Below, piece by piece: positions 1 to 5,951 of a stretch of DNA of 11,628 nucleotides. The translations under genes were made by a program, and so were the position numbers. Source of the stretch: Gammaproteobacteria bacterium (GTDB lineage: Bacteria; Pseudomonadota; Gammaproteobacteria; Steroidobacterales; Steroidobacteraceae). Under the pieces are notes generated by a model that saw nothing but the letters and a program-made list of their open reading frames with translations, did no database searches and was not told the DNA's origin. The stretch lies in assembly GCA_003162555.1 (NCBI GenBank), contig PMNQ01000061.1:1177-12804 (forward strand), written 5' to 3'. The first letter of the stretch is position 1, and each line of letters begins with the position of its first letter.

Positions 1-187
1 AGGTGGGTACTGCAATCTTGCCCGCGATATAGTTGAAAATTGCCGTGAGGTTGGTGCCGATCAGGGCCACGGCCGCGACAATAACCACCGCAATGAGTGA
101 AGCGATGAGGCCGTACTCGATCGCCGTGACACCGCTCTCGGAAGTCAGTGAAAACCAGCCGGCGACGGTGCGTGCAATGCTACGCAT
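1..187 (-). CDS. flp: Flp/Tad pilus major prepilin, Flp family (3' end cut by window edge)
   Basis: This encodes a small type IVb pilin subunit of the Tad adherence pilus, which is cleaved by a prepilin peptidase and assembled at the inner membrane. Translating the minus strand from the ATG at 187 gives a 19-residue basic leader (MRSIARTVAGWFSLTSESG). The Flp processing signature follows, G|VTAIEYG, with Glu at +5 and Tyr at +6 of the mature protein (E24, Y25). After it comes one hydrophobic helix (GLIASLIAVVIVAAVALIG) and the start of the variable C-terminus (TNLTAIFNYIAGKIA). The start is supported by AGGAG at 195-199, seven bases upstream. About 62 codons are visible, close to a complete Flp pilin, so the stop should lie a few codons outside the window. 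The gene is divergent from the tadD-like gene. The family call is secure; which Tad locus it serves is not visible. Confidence 0.93.
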   Translation of the reverse strand, partial: MRSIARTVAGWFSLTSESGVTAIEYGLIASLIAVVIVAAVALIGTNLTAIFNYIAGKIAVPT

Positions 188-194
188 GACATTA

Positions 195-199
195 CTCCT
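195..199 (-). promoter_or_regulatory. Shine-Dalgarno of the Flp pilin gene
   Basis: The minus strand reads AGGAG followed by a seven-base spacer (TAATGTC) and then the pilin ATG. This fixes the pilin start. Confidence 0.7.
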
Positions 200-280
200 G
201 AAAATGACCATTGAAATCCGCAGTCCCGTCGAGACGGAACTCGCCTCACAGCAGCACAACACAGTTGAACGTGGCGGCAG

Positions 281-294
281 TTGATCTGGATCAA
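281..294. promoter_or_regulatory. FNR/Anr/CRP-family box, TTGATCTGGATCAA
   Basis: The sequence matches the FNR/Anr consensus TTGAT-N4-ATCAA at all ten defined positions and is palindromic over six bases per arm (TTGATC-TG-GATCAA). It lies between the divergent flp gene (94 bases from its start) and the tadD-like gene (51 bases from its start). It would bind an oxygen- or nitric-oxide-sensing FNR/Anr/Dnr dimer. I could not place a convincing -10 hexamer at class II spacing on either strand, so the regulated gene and the sign of regulation remain open. Confidence 0.6.
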
Positions 295-344
295 GCGCGT
301 CGAGCTGCCTAGCGCCGACACTTGAGCATCGCATCGGGAGCGCC

Positions 345-1178
345 ATGACCGTGTCAGACCCGTCGAACCGCTGGCGCGCGCTGCGTCTGGCCTGCTGTCT
401 CGGCGGCGCCCTGGCGAGCGCGCACTGCAGCACCGTCACCTCGGACAGCCGAGCGGCTACAGGCCTGCACGCGAGCCCAACGGCCGCCCAGGAAGCCGGC
501 AAGATCCAGTCCGCGTCGGTATTGCGGCTGGCGCGCGCATCGCGCGCCAACGGCGACTTCGCCTCGGCGATCAACCTGTATCGCAGCGTCTGCGCGCTGC
601 CACCGGCAGACCCGGCGCTGCTGGTTGAACTGGGTGATACGCTGGTCGATGCAGAGTCGATGGACGATGCCATCGGGGTTTATCAAAAGGCTCAACAGAG
701 CACCGGCGCACCGCTCGCGGTCCGGCTCGAGGCCCTGCTGGGGCTGCAACAGGCGTATCTCACGCTGGGCGAACCGGACCAGGCCCTGCACTACGCGGAC
801 CAGGCCGCGGCGCTGGCGCCGACGGACCATCGCGTCATGGTGGGCCGTGGCGTTGCTCTCGATCTGCTGGGCCGCCATGCGGAGGCCCAGCGAGCGTACC
901 GGGCCGTGCTCGCGACTGCCCCACGCGATATCGCGGCGCGGAACGACCTGGCGCTCTCGCTGGCGTTGACCCTCCACTACGACGAAGCAGTGGAGATCAT
1001 GACTTCGATGGCGCACTCATCGAACGCGACTGCGCGTATCCGCCAGAACCTGGCCCTCATTTACGGGCTCGCCGGCGACGCCTCGCACGCGGCCACGCTC
1101 AGCCGGATCGATCTCGATGCCGCCACGACCGATGGCAACCTGCGCTTTTTCGAATTCGCGCGCAACGCGGGGAATTGA
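345..1178 (+). CDS. tadD: TadD-like tetratricopeptide (TPR) protein, Flp pilus assembly
   Basis: The product is 277 aa and is predicted to be exported. A short basic N-terminus (MTVSDPSNRWRALR) precedes a hydrophobic stretch at residues 15-27 ending in ASAHC. Cys28 is where a lipoprotein cysteine would be expected, but His at -1 makes the lipobox poor. Residues 57-258 are about six degenerate TPRs, for example ANGDFASAINLYR, TLGEPDQALHYADQAAALAP and LLGRHAEAQRAYRAVLATAP. The last TPR (RQNLALIYGLAGDASHAA) resembles the C-terminal TPR of TadD, the outer-membrane lipoprotein that helps assemble the Tad secretin. The divergent Flp pilin gene strengthens this call. A GGGAG at 336-340 sits four bases before the ATG. 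No other tad genes follow; the next gene is convergent. A generic TPR lipoprotein is the alternative. The TPR fold is certain, the TadD role likely. Confidence 0.75.
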   Translation: MTVSDPSNRWRALRLACCLGGALASAHCSTVTSDSRAATGLHASPTAAQEAGKIQSASVLRLARASRANGDFASAINLYRSVCALPPADPALLVELGDTLVDAESMDDAIGVYQKAQQSTGAPLAVRLEALLGLQQAYLTLGEPDQALHYADQAAALAPTDHRVMVGRGVALDLLGRHAEAQRAYRAVLATAPRDIAARNDLALSLALTLHYDEAVEIMTSMAHSSNATARIRQNLALIYGLAGDASHAATLSRIDLDAATTDGNLRFFEFARNAGN

Positions 1179-1183
1179 CGTGC

Positions 1184-1196
1184 CGCCAGGGTGGCG
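1184..1196. terminator. Weak hairpin between convergent genes
   Basis: CGCCA-GGG-TGGCG forms a five-base-pair stem with a three-base loop. It lies in the 44-base gap between the TadD-like stop (1178) and the stop of the convergent lipoprotein (1223). There is no T-run on either side, so it is not a classical intrinsic terminator. Its position between two converging stops is the only functional hint. Confidence 0.2.
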
Positions 1197-1222
1197 ACCG
1201 GGGCACCGCTGGACCGCAGACC

Positions 1223-3022
1223 TCAATCCCTGACCCGAGAATGAGAATCGCTGGCGGTGATATCTTTCGACACCGTGACGCTTGCGTCGCTCTCGATTCC
1301 GTCGGTGTTCACGGCCGTGACCTGGAAGTACCAGACTCCAAAGGCGAGTTCACGGACTGCTATCGACAGCACACTGGGATCCGTCACCGCGACGACCTCT
1401 TCCAGATCAGCCTGTTCCATTCCATAGTAGATATTGAATCCGGCCAGGTTCGTGAGCGCCGTACCGTCTGTGTTGGTCGTCGGCGCAGTCCAGAACACGG
1501 TTGCAAATCCGAATGTCAGCAACGGCGCAACCGTGACCGGAAACGTAAGCGAACTCGAGAGCAACCCGTTGGATGCAGTCATGGTCATCATCGAGGTACC
1601 GACATCGTCTGCGTCCGCCGTGCCTGTCAGCCAGCCGGTGGTACTGTCGAGCAACGCCCACTCCGGCGCGCCCGTAATGCTGAAACTCAAAGCAAGTCCG
1701 TCCGGGTCGAAGGCGATCGGCTTGAAGACGTAGGGCTGACCGACGAGGACGCTGGTCGGGGGCGTGCCGCCGAGGCTGGGCGTCGCGACCGTAACAGTGA
1801 CCGTTGCAGTGGCAAAGCTGGCACTGTTTGTGGCCGACACGGCGGTTATCCACACGCTCTTCAATGCCTCCGAATACGTCTTGGGCGCCGTGTAGAGCCC
1901 CGCTGCCGAAATCGTTCCGGTGACGGCGCTGCCGCCGACGAGATTATTGACCTGCCAGATGACGGCGATGTCGGTCGTATTGCTTACTGTTGCCACGAAC
2001 GCCTGAGTGCCGATGGCAATCGGGACACTGGCGGACAGCGGGCTTATCGACACGGTCATGGGTACAGGAGCGGCCGTCAGGTTAACCGTGGCGCTCGCGC
2101 GCCGGGTGGGATCGGCGAGGGACACCGCCGCGACGGTCACCGCGGCCGGGTTCGGCATGAGGGCCGGCGCCGTGTAGAGGCCGGTGGCCGAGATCGTGCC
2201 GGTCACGGCGCTGCCACCGAGGATGTCATTGACCGTCCACGTCACCCCGGTGATCGTGGTGTTAACCACGGTCGCGACAAACAACTGGAGTCCACCTCCA
2301 GCCTGCAGGGTTATGGTCGCCGGTACCACCGTGATCGCGACCGGGACGTCGATCGCCGCCAGCGTCACTTGTGCGGCAGCCAACTTCGAGGGGTCAGCCA
2401 CGGACACGGCGGTGATCGTCACTACCGGGTTCACGGGCGGGGTCGCCGGCGCCACATAGAGGCCCGCCAGCGAGATGCTGCCAACGGTCGCGTTACCGCC
2501 CGGATTGCCGTTGACCAGCCAGGTAACCGACGTATCGGCGGTATTGCTCACGCTGGCCGTGAAGGCCTGCCGGCCGACTCCGGCCTTAAGTGAAACGTTT
2601 AGGGGGGCCACGGAAACGACCACGGGCAGGACGCCAGCCGTAGCGCTCAGGGTCACATCAGCGGATGCCGACTGAGTCGGGTCGTCATTTGAAACCGCGG
2701 TGACCGTGACGACAGCGGGCGTTGGCAATGCCGCCGGCGATCTGTAGGTACCTTCCTCCGAGATCGTGCCAACCGTTGCATTGCCACCGGGCACGCCGTT
2801 GACCTGCCAGGTGACGTCGTTGTCACTATCGTTGGTCACCGTGGCAAGGAAGTGGACCGAGGCGCCGCCCACCGCAAGCAAAGCACTGGTCGGTGTTATC
2901 GACACCACCAGCGGCAGACGCGTTACCGTTCCCGTAGATGACGCGCCGCCGCCGCCGCCGCTGCCGCCGCAGGCGGCGAGCATCAACGAGATCCACATGA
3001 CCATGCCATAACGGACAGGCAT
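1223..3022 (-). CDS. Predicted lipoprotein with four Ig-like repeats plus cadherin-like Ig and Fn3-like domains
   Basis: From the ATG at 3022 the product is 599 aa. It begins with a lipoprotein signal (MPVRYGMVMWISLMLAAC) whose lipobox LAAC puts the lipidated Cys at residue 18, followed by a Gly/Ser linker (GGSGGGGG). Four homologous Ig-like units follow at about residues 36-125, 132-221, 226-315 and 320-412. Each has a VTWxVN core, a GG(N/S)A(T/V)xGxIS loop and a GxYxxP strand. Residues 420-500 resemble a cadherin/dystroglycan-like Ig domain (AFDPDGLALSF...GAPEWALLD...GWLTGT). Residues 503-585 resemble a fibronectin type III module (GFNIYYG...WYFQVTAVNTDGIES). It is probably a cell-surface or outer-membrane structural or adhesive lipoprotein; no catalytic motif is visible. 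The start is uncertain: in-frame ATG at 3055 and TTG at 3073 are alternatives, none with a clear Shine-Dalgarno. The 3022 start gives the most typical signal peptide. Confidence 0.85.
   Translation of the reverse strand: MPVRYGMVMWISLMLAACGGSGGGGGASSTGTVTRLPLVVSITPTSALLAVGGASVHFLATVTNDSDNDVTWQVNGVPGGNATVGTISEEGTYRSPAALPTPAVVTVTAVSNDDPTQSASADVTLSATAGVLPVVVSVAPLNVSLKAGVGRQAFTASVSNTADTSVTWLVNGNPGGNATVGSISLAGLYVAPATPPVNPVVTITAVSVADPSKLAAAQVTLAAIDVPVAITVVPATITLQAGGGLQLFVATVVNTTITGVTWTVNDILGGSAVTGTISATGLYTAPALMPNPAAVTVAAVSLADPTRRASATVNLTAAPVPMTVSISPLSASVPIAIGTQAFVATVSNTTDIAVIWQVNNLVGGSAVTGTISAAGLYTAPKTYSEALKSVWITAVSATNSASFATATVTVTVATPSLGGTPPTSVLVGQPYVFKPIAFDPDGLALSFSITGAPEWALLDSTTGWLTGTADADDVGTSMMTMTASNGLLSSSLTFPVTVAPLLTFGFATVFWTAPTTNTDGTALTNLAGFNIYYGMEQADLEEVVAVTDPSVLSIAVRELAFGVWYFQVTAVNTDGIESDASVTVSKDITASDSHSRVRD
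1787..2917 (-). repeat. Four tandem Ig-like coding repeats, about 280-290 bases each
   Basis: The units lie at about 2917-2648, 2629-2360, 2347-2078 and 2065-1787. A conserved plus-strand block starting CGAGAT(C/G)(G/C)TGCC, which codes the GTIS loop, recurs near 2758, 2470, 2189 and 1907 (in the last copy as CGAAATCGTTCC). That is a period of 281-288 bases. The copies have diverged at the DNA level, so this is an old domain duplication rather than a fresh satellite. Units 3 and 4 share the variant GGSAVTGTIS, while units 1 and 2 share GGNATVG(T/S)IS. This suggests the pairs arose in separate duplication steps. Confidence 0.8.
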
Positions 3023-3073
3023 GGCTGCAATGCTTGCGCACATGATGAGATCCATCCCGCCCGCCGCGCGCAA

Positions 3074-3371
3074 TGACCCGTCGCCGCCGCGTTGCCGCCG
3101 CGCTCAAGTGAGGCCAGTGCCTGGCGTTGACACAACCGGATCCGATAATTGGTCAATACGTCACATATGTGCTTGAGCTAAATCATAAAGCGAGAAATAT
3201 ATTCGCGCCGAGCGACGAGGTTGGGCGCCGAAGACTGACCAGGCGCTGTTGACGAGCAGGCATAGCCCATACACGGTCGACGGCGACCAACTGACGTTGC
3301 TCGACGGCAGCGGTATTTCCTTGCGGATGAACTCCGCGCCCACAAATGCGACCGCTGCAGCCCGTTTTTTG
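3074..3371. other. Gene-free interval, partly AT-richer than its surroundings
   Basis: This stretch lies between the 5' end of the lipoprotein gene and the 3' end of the SemiSWEET gene, both on the minus strand. It must hold the lipoprotein promoter. About 3130-3205 is clearly AT-richer than the neighbouring coding DNA. On the minus strand it contains a good -10-like TATGAT (plus 3184-3189), but no matching -35 at 17 bases. A 60-codon minus-strand frame at 3161-3343 shows no signal peptide, domain or ribosome binding site. I see no tRNA, repeat array or convincing terminator. Confidence 0.4.
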
Positions 3372-3635
3372 TCAGTAGTTCCGGTCAGAAAACCGGAGCT
3401 TCGCCACCAGAACGGCTGCCGAGAGCACCACCGTCACGGAATTGGCCAACTCCACCGGCAAGGAATGGATGGCGACGCCGTAGGCGAGCCACAGCGCCGC
3501 CCCCAGCGTAAACATGCCGTAGGTGAGCAGGGATATGTCGCGGACGCTGCGCGTGCTCCATACCTTGACCACCTGCGGCAGGAATGAAACCGTGGTCAGA
3601 AACGCCGCCGCATAGCCGAGCGATTCTGCAATCAT
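3372..3635 (-). CDS. SemiSWEET-family transporter (PQ-loop/MtN3 type)
   Basis: The product is 87 aa with three predicted transmembrane helices (about residues 5-24, 37-56 and 62-80), the single triple-helix bundle of a SemiSWEET. SemiSWEETs dimerise in the inner membrane and move sugars such as sucrose or glucose down their gradient. The PQ motif is present as SFLPQ (Pro20, Gln21), followed by the family-typical VWSTRSVRDIS. Trp49 (AALWLAYG) and Asn65 (ELANSVTV) fall almost exactly where Leptospira SemiSWEET has its binding-pocket Trp48 and Asn64. The ATG at 3635 gives the usual family length; no strong Shine-Dalgarno precedes it. It is the last gene of the minus-strand block, 48 bases after the small repeat protein. 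Its substrate and any link to the pigment pathway are unknown. Confidence 0.88.
   Translation of the reverse strand: MIAESLGYAAAFLTTVSFLPQVVKVWSTRSVRDISLLTYGMFTLGAALWLAYGVAIHSLPVELANSVTVVLSAAVLVAKLRFSDRNY
3380..3397. repeat. Inverted repeat at the 3' end of the SemiSWEET gene
   Basis: TCCGGT (3380-3385) and ACCGGA (3392-3397) form a six-base-pair stem with a six-base loop, inside the last codons of the gene. On the minus strand it is followed by an A-run, not a T-run. It is therefore not an intrinsic terminator for this operon, though it may protect the mRNA end. Confidence 0.3.
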
Positions 3636-3640
3636 CAGTG

Positions 3641-3668
3641 TGACGCTAACGCGATTGATGCGGCGTCA
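3641..3668 (-). repeat. Inverted repeat just upstream of the SemiSWEET start
   Basis: TGACGC (3641-3646) and GCGTCA (3663-3668) flank a 16-base loop. The structure ends five bases before the SemiSWEET ATG, in the spacer after the small repeat protein. If it folds in the mRNA it would cover the ribosome binding region and could lower translation of this last gene. A six-pair stem may also be chance. Confidence 0.25.
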
Positions 3669-3683
3669 GGGCGTAAGCGAAGC

Positions 3684-3935
3684 TCATGAGCTCTTGACGG
3701 CGTCCTTCACTTTTTTCGCACCGCGCTTGGCCGCGCATCCCACATCCTTGGCCTCTTCCTTCACGGCCTTGCCAACGGCCTTGGCATCGCGCGCCACTGC
3801 CTGGCCGAGCTCTTTGGCACTTTGAGCCACGGTCTTGTGGGGTGCGTCGGGCGGATCGTCTGCGGAGTACGCGCAATAGGCTGGTGTCAGGGCCAGTAAC
3901 GTGGCTGCGATGAACCCAACATTCGTGACTTTCAT
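3684..3935 (-). CDS. Small secreted Ala/Lys-rich protein with 11-residue amphipathic-helix repeats
   Basis: The product is 83 aa. It has a Sec-type signal peptide (MKVTNVGFIAATLLALTPAYCA, cleavage probably after residue 22 or 26), so the mature protein should be periplasmic or outside. After a short acidic/proline linker (DDPPDAP), residues 41-83 are four in-register 11-mers: KELGQAVARDA, KAVGKAVKEEA, KDVGCAAKRGA and KKVKDAVKSS. Residues 30-40 may be a degenerate fifth. Eleven-residue repeats with this Ala/Val and Lys/Glu pattern form an amphipathic helix, as in group 3 LEA proteins, apolipoproteins and synucleins, so membrane or lipid binding is a reasonable inference. Cys67 is the only cysteine after the signal peptide. 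GGAGAA at 3941-3946 supports the ATG. It starts 14 bases after the FabG stop, in the same operon. I do not recognise a named family. Confidence 0.8.
   Translation of the reverse strand: MKVTNVGFIAATLLALTPAYCAYSADDPPDAPHKTVAQSAKELGQAVARDAKAVGKAVKEEAKDVGCAAKRGAKKVKDAVKSS
3687..3815 (-). repeat. 11-mer (33-base) coding repeats in the small secreted protein
   Basis: Residues 41-83 align in four 11-residue frames. Lys begins each frame, Val or Leu is at position 3, Ala is at position 7 or 8, and Ala is at position 11 of the first three frames. The last frame is one residue short. The repeat is clear in protein but weak in DNA. Confidence 0.65.
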
Positions 3936-3940
3936 GGTGA

Positions 3941-3946
3941 TTCTCC
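3941..3946 (-). promoter_or_regulatory. Shine-Dalgarno of the small 11-mer repeat protein
   Basis: Minus-strand GGAGAA lies five bases before the ATG at 3935, in the 14-base gap after the FabG stop. It shows that this gene is translated independently rather than by stop/start overlap like the genes before it. Confidence 0.6.
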
Positions 3947-3949
3947 GTT

Positions 3950-4681
3950 TCAGATCATGCCGCCGTTGATCGAGATGATCTGGCCCGTAATATAAGCCGC
4001 TTCGTCGGAAACCAGGTAGCCCACCAGGCTTGCCACTTCCTCGGGCAAGCCGGCTCGTTTCATAGGCACCAGTCGCGCGATGGCTTCATTGTCAAAGCTG
4101 TGCTCCGCCATGCCTCCCGCGATGATGCCGGGCGCGACCGCGTTGACCGTGATGCCGCGGCTTGCCAGCTCGAGCGACAGCGAGCGGGTGGCAGCGTTGA
4201 GTGCGCCCTTCGCCGCCGCGTAGTTGACCTGACCGCGATTGCCGATGAGCGCTGTGACTGAAGAAATATTGCCAATGCGGCCCCAGCGACTGCGGATCAT
4301 CGGTAGCGACAGTGGCTGCGTGACGTTGAAGAAACCGTCGACCGCCACATCCACAACGCGATGCCACTGGCGCGCGCTCATGCCCGGAAATGCGGCGTCA
4401 TCGTGCACTCCGGCATTGTTTACCAGTATCTGGATCGGCGCCTCGGCGACCAGGGCTTCGAGCTGGATGCGGGTCGTGTCGGCATCCGTCACGTCGAAGG
4501 TCAGTGCTTCGCTGCAGTGAGCTGATTTGTTGAGTTCCTGCACCAGCGCCGCGGCGGCGTCCCGATTCTGGTGGGCGTGCACATAGACAAAATGTCCGGC
4601 ACTGGCCAGGCAGCGGCAGATAGCCGCCCCGATCCCGCCACTCGCTCCGGTTACCAGGGCGCGCTTCTGGGCGGTGTTCAC
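3950..4681 (-). CDS. fabG: FabG-type 3-oxoacyl-ACP reductase of the aryl polyene cluster (ApeQ-like)
   Basis: This is a 243-aa short-chain dehydrogenase/reductase, the usual FabG length. It uses NADPH to reduce the 3-oxo group of the growing ACP-bound polyene in the cytoplasm. The Rossmann motif TGASGGIG is at residues 11-18 and NNAG at 88-91. The catalytic triad is Ser141 (NISSV), Tyr154 and Lys158 (YAAAK), with the 13-residue Ser-Tyr spacing of E. coli FabG. The NAVAPGII segment (180-187) and the C-terminal ITGQIISINGGM are also typical. The start is GTG, overlapping the dehydratase stop in a GTGA junction. It follows KS, CLF and dehydratase, so it is very probably the dedicated ketoreductase rather than the housekeeping FabG. 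The corresponding APE cluster protein is ApeQ. Confidence 0.93.
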   Translation of the reverse strand: MNTAQKRALVTGASGGIGAAICRCLASAGHFVYVHAHQNRDAAAALVQELNKSAHCSEALTFDVTDADTTRIQLEALVAEAPIQILVNNAGVHDDAAFPGMSARQWHRVVDVAVDGFFNVTQPLSLPMIRSRWGRIGNISSVTALIGNRGQVNYAAAKGALNAATRSLSLELASRGITVNAVAPGIIAGGMAEHSFDNEAIARLVPMKRAGLPEEVASLVGYLVSDEAAYITGQIISINGGMI

Positions 4682-5145
4682 AATGATGCTCGCATGGCAG
4701 GTGGCTCTCCCAAAGCAACGGCGAAGGCGATCGTCGCCCGGCCCGATAGCAACACCCGGTTCGAGTCGGCCAGGCTGAAACCGTAGAGCACCATCGTGCT
4801 GTCGCCACTCACAAGTGTGGCGCTGGCAAAGAGTGCGCCGGCGATGTCATCGAGCCGGTCGGCATGCATCGACAGGCCGCGAACACTGGCGAGCAAGCCG
4901 GCGTGAAATTCCAGCGACAGGCTTGCAGCGCGCAGCGCGCCATGCACTGCCATGGCTTGGGCGGCGTACTCAACTCCGCAGGCGATCCCGAGGCGGCCGT
5001 GGGCGCGCAACGCATTGTCTTCGCGCCGGTGTGATTCGCTGCGACAGCGGATACTGTCGGCGCTCCACTCTACAACCTCATCCAGCAAACACATGCGGCC
5101 CTGGTGCGGGATGTGGGCGGCAATCCAGGCGTGATCTAGGCGCAC
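4678..5145 (-). CDS. Hotdog-fold 3-hydroxyacyl-ACP dehydratase of the aryl polyene cluster (ApeP-like)
   Basis: From the GTG at 5145 the product is 155 aa. It should dehydrate 3-hydroxyacyl-ACP to the trans-2-enoyl form at each polyene extension round. The N-terminal HIPHQGRMCLLDEV matches the catalytic-His segment of FabZ/FabA-like hotdog proteins (His14). GVEYAAQAMAVHGAL supplies the acidic residue on the central helix (Glu59). The open frame continues upstream to 5463, but that part is antisense-like Arg/Pro-rich sequence inside the CLF gene. I therefore chose the GTG that removes it, with GGTGA just upstream. The gene overlaps the CLF stop by 10 bases and joins fabG by a GTGA overlap. In characterised APE systems ApeP works as a heterodimer with a second hotdog protein (ApeI), which is not in the window. 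Confidence 0.85.
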   Translation of the reverse strand: MRLDHAWIAAHIPHQGRMCLLDEVVEWSADSIRCRSESHRREDNALRAHGRLGIACGVEYAAQAMAVHGALRAASLSLEFHAGLLASVRGLSMHADRLDDIAGALFASATLVSGDSTMVLYGFSLADSNRVLLSGRATIAFAVALGEPPAMRASL

Positions 5146-5951
5146 GGAGTCACCGTGACACGCAGCGTCTGCGGCTCCAGGTACGCGATATTCACGGTGG
5201 TCGCCCGCCGCATGGCAATCGCCTCGAGCAGCACCAAGCCTTCGGCGGCCGGAATGGTCGCGCGCAGTGTCTCCAACTCGTGATGACCAAGGCGACTCGC
5301 GGTCCCGGTATCCAGGCGGACGCGCAGCAGCGCCAACGCATTGGGTTGGGGGTTGGCGCGCAGGATTAGCGCCAATCCGAACGCGGCTGGCACGGCGCGC
5401 GCAGCGCGAAGCGGCGGCGGGTAATCGATGTCGTAGGCGATGAGGGCCGTAGTGACGCCGCACACGGCAACCTGCGTCAGGGCCTCGAGTAGGCCGGCCG
5501 CAAAACTGGCGTCATAGGCGCAAATGGTTGTTGATTGCACCTGGGTGCCGGCGGCGATACTCCAGTAACCGGCCGGCGCGTTGTGCACCGAGTTGTGAAA
5601 GCGTGTTGGCGACAGCGCGCGATTGGCCGATGCAAGCGTCTGGCAAATCTCGTGACAGTTGTCGCCGTCACCACCCGAAGAGGCGAACACAACGGGCAGC
5701 TGCGCCGGATCCGCGCCGGATTGGCGCGCAGCCTCAAGGCCGGTCGCGAAGGCGAGTCTGACCGCGCGGCCGGTGCGACGTCGTTCCGTGGGCGGCAGGG
5801 TTTCGGGTGCGGGCAGCAGGGTCTCGCCCCGTTGGTAGGGTTGCCGGGCGCAAAGCACGGCCTCGGTCTGCGGCCAGTCAACGAGACCGGGACCGCGGAC
5901 GCCGATGCCCGTCACATAGGCGACAAGCTCCTTTGCGGCAATATCGTTCAC
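5136..5951 (-). CDS. Beta-ketoacyl synthase-like chain length factor (ApeC-like)
   Basis: The product is 271 aa and matches the short KS-like family of APE clusters (Ketoacyl-synt_2 type). It should pair with the upstream KS as the non-condensing chain length factor. Family hallmarks are VVFASSGGDGDNCH (87-100), the RFHNSVHNAPAGYWSIAAG block (117-135) and ICAYDASFAAGLLEAL (143-158). Cys144 sits near where a KS nucleophile would be, but not in an ACSS context. No HGTGT or GHTLGA His motif is present, and the protein is about 130 residues shorter than a full KS, so it is not expected to condense on its own. The start is GTG in a GTGA overlap with the KS stop. Codon and base use match its neighbours. 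Confidence 0.88.
   Translation of the reverse strand: MNDIAAKELVAYVTGIGVRGPGLVDWPQTEAVLCARQPYQRGETLLPAPETLPPTERRRTGRAVRLAFATGLEAARQSGADPAQLPVVFASSGGDGDNCHEICQTLASANRALSPTRFHNSVHNAPAGYWSIAAGTQVQSTTICAYDASFAAGLLEALTQVAVCGVTTALIAYDIDYPPPLRAARAVPAAFGLALILRANPQPNALALLRVRLDTGTASRLGHHELETLRATIPAAEGLVLLEAIAMRRATTVNIAYLEPQTLRVTVTPCA

Noticed and set aside
33..284. Plus-strand 83-codon frame at the left edge
   Set aside because: It is antisense to the Flp pilin, whose EY processing motif and Shine-Dalgarno site are clear.
1175..2593. Long plus-strand open frame of 472 codons opposite the Ig-repeat lipoprotein
   Set aside because: Its product is Arg/Gly/Asp-rich low-complexity sequence with no domain. 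It is the antisense shadow of a GC-rich repetitive gene, and the minus frame has a signal peptide and clear domains.
3127..3149. Plus-strand TTGACA followed by GATAAT, promoter-like
   Set aside because: The spacer is only 11 bases, far from the 16-18 needed, and no plus-strand gene follows.
3161..3343. 60-codon minus-strand frame in the gene-free interval
   Set aside because: It has no ribosome binding site, known domain or operon link, and its composition is mixed. It is most likely a chance frame.
3365..3370. T6 run near the end of the SemiSWEET gene as a terminator
   Set aside because: The T-run is on the plus strand, where no gene ends. On the minus strand it reads as an A-run after the hairpin, and no stable stem precedes it on the plus strand.
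3681..3692. Perfect 12-base palindrome AGCTCATGAGCT over the stop of the small repeat protein
   Set aside because: It is short, contains overlapping restriction-type tetramers and has no second copy nearby, so chance is the simpler explanation.
5146..5463. Upstream extension of the dehydratase frame (106 extra codons)
   Set aside because: The extension is Arg/Pro-rich, lies inside the CLF gene and has no hotdog features. The GTG at 5145 gives the normal family length.
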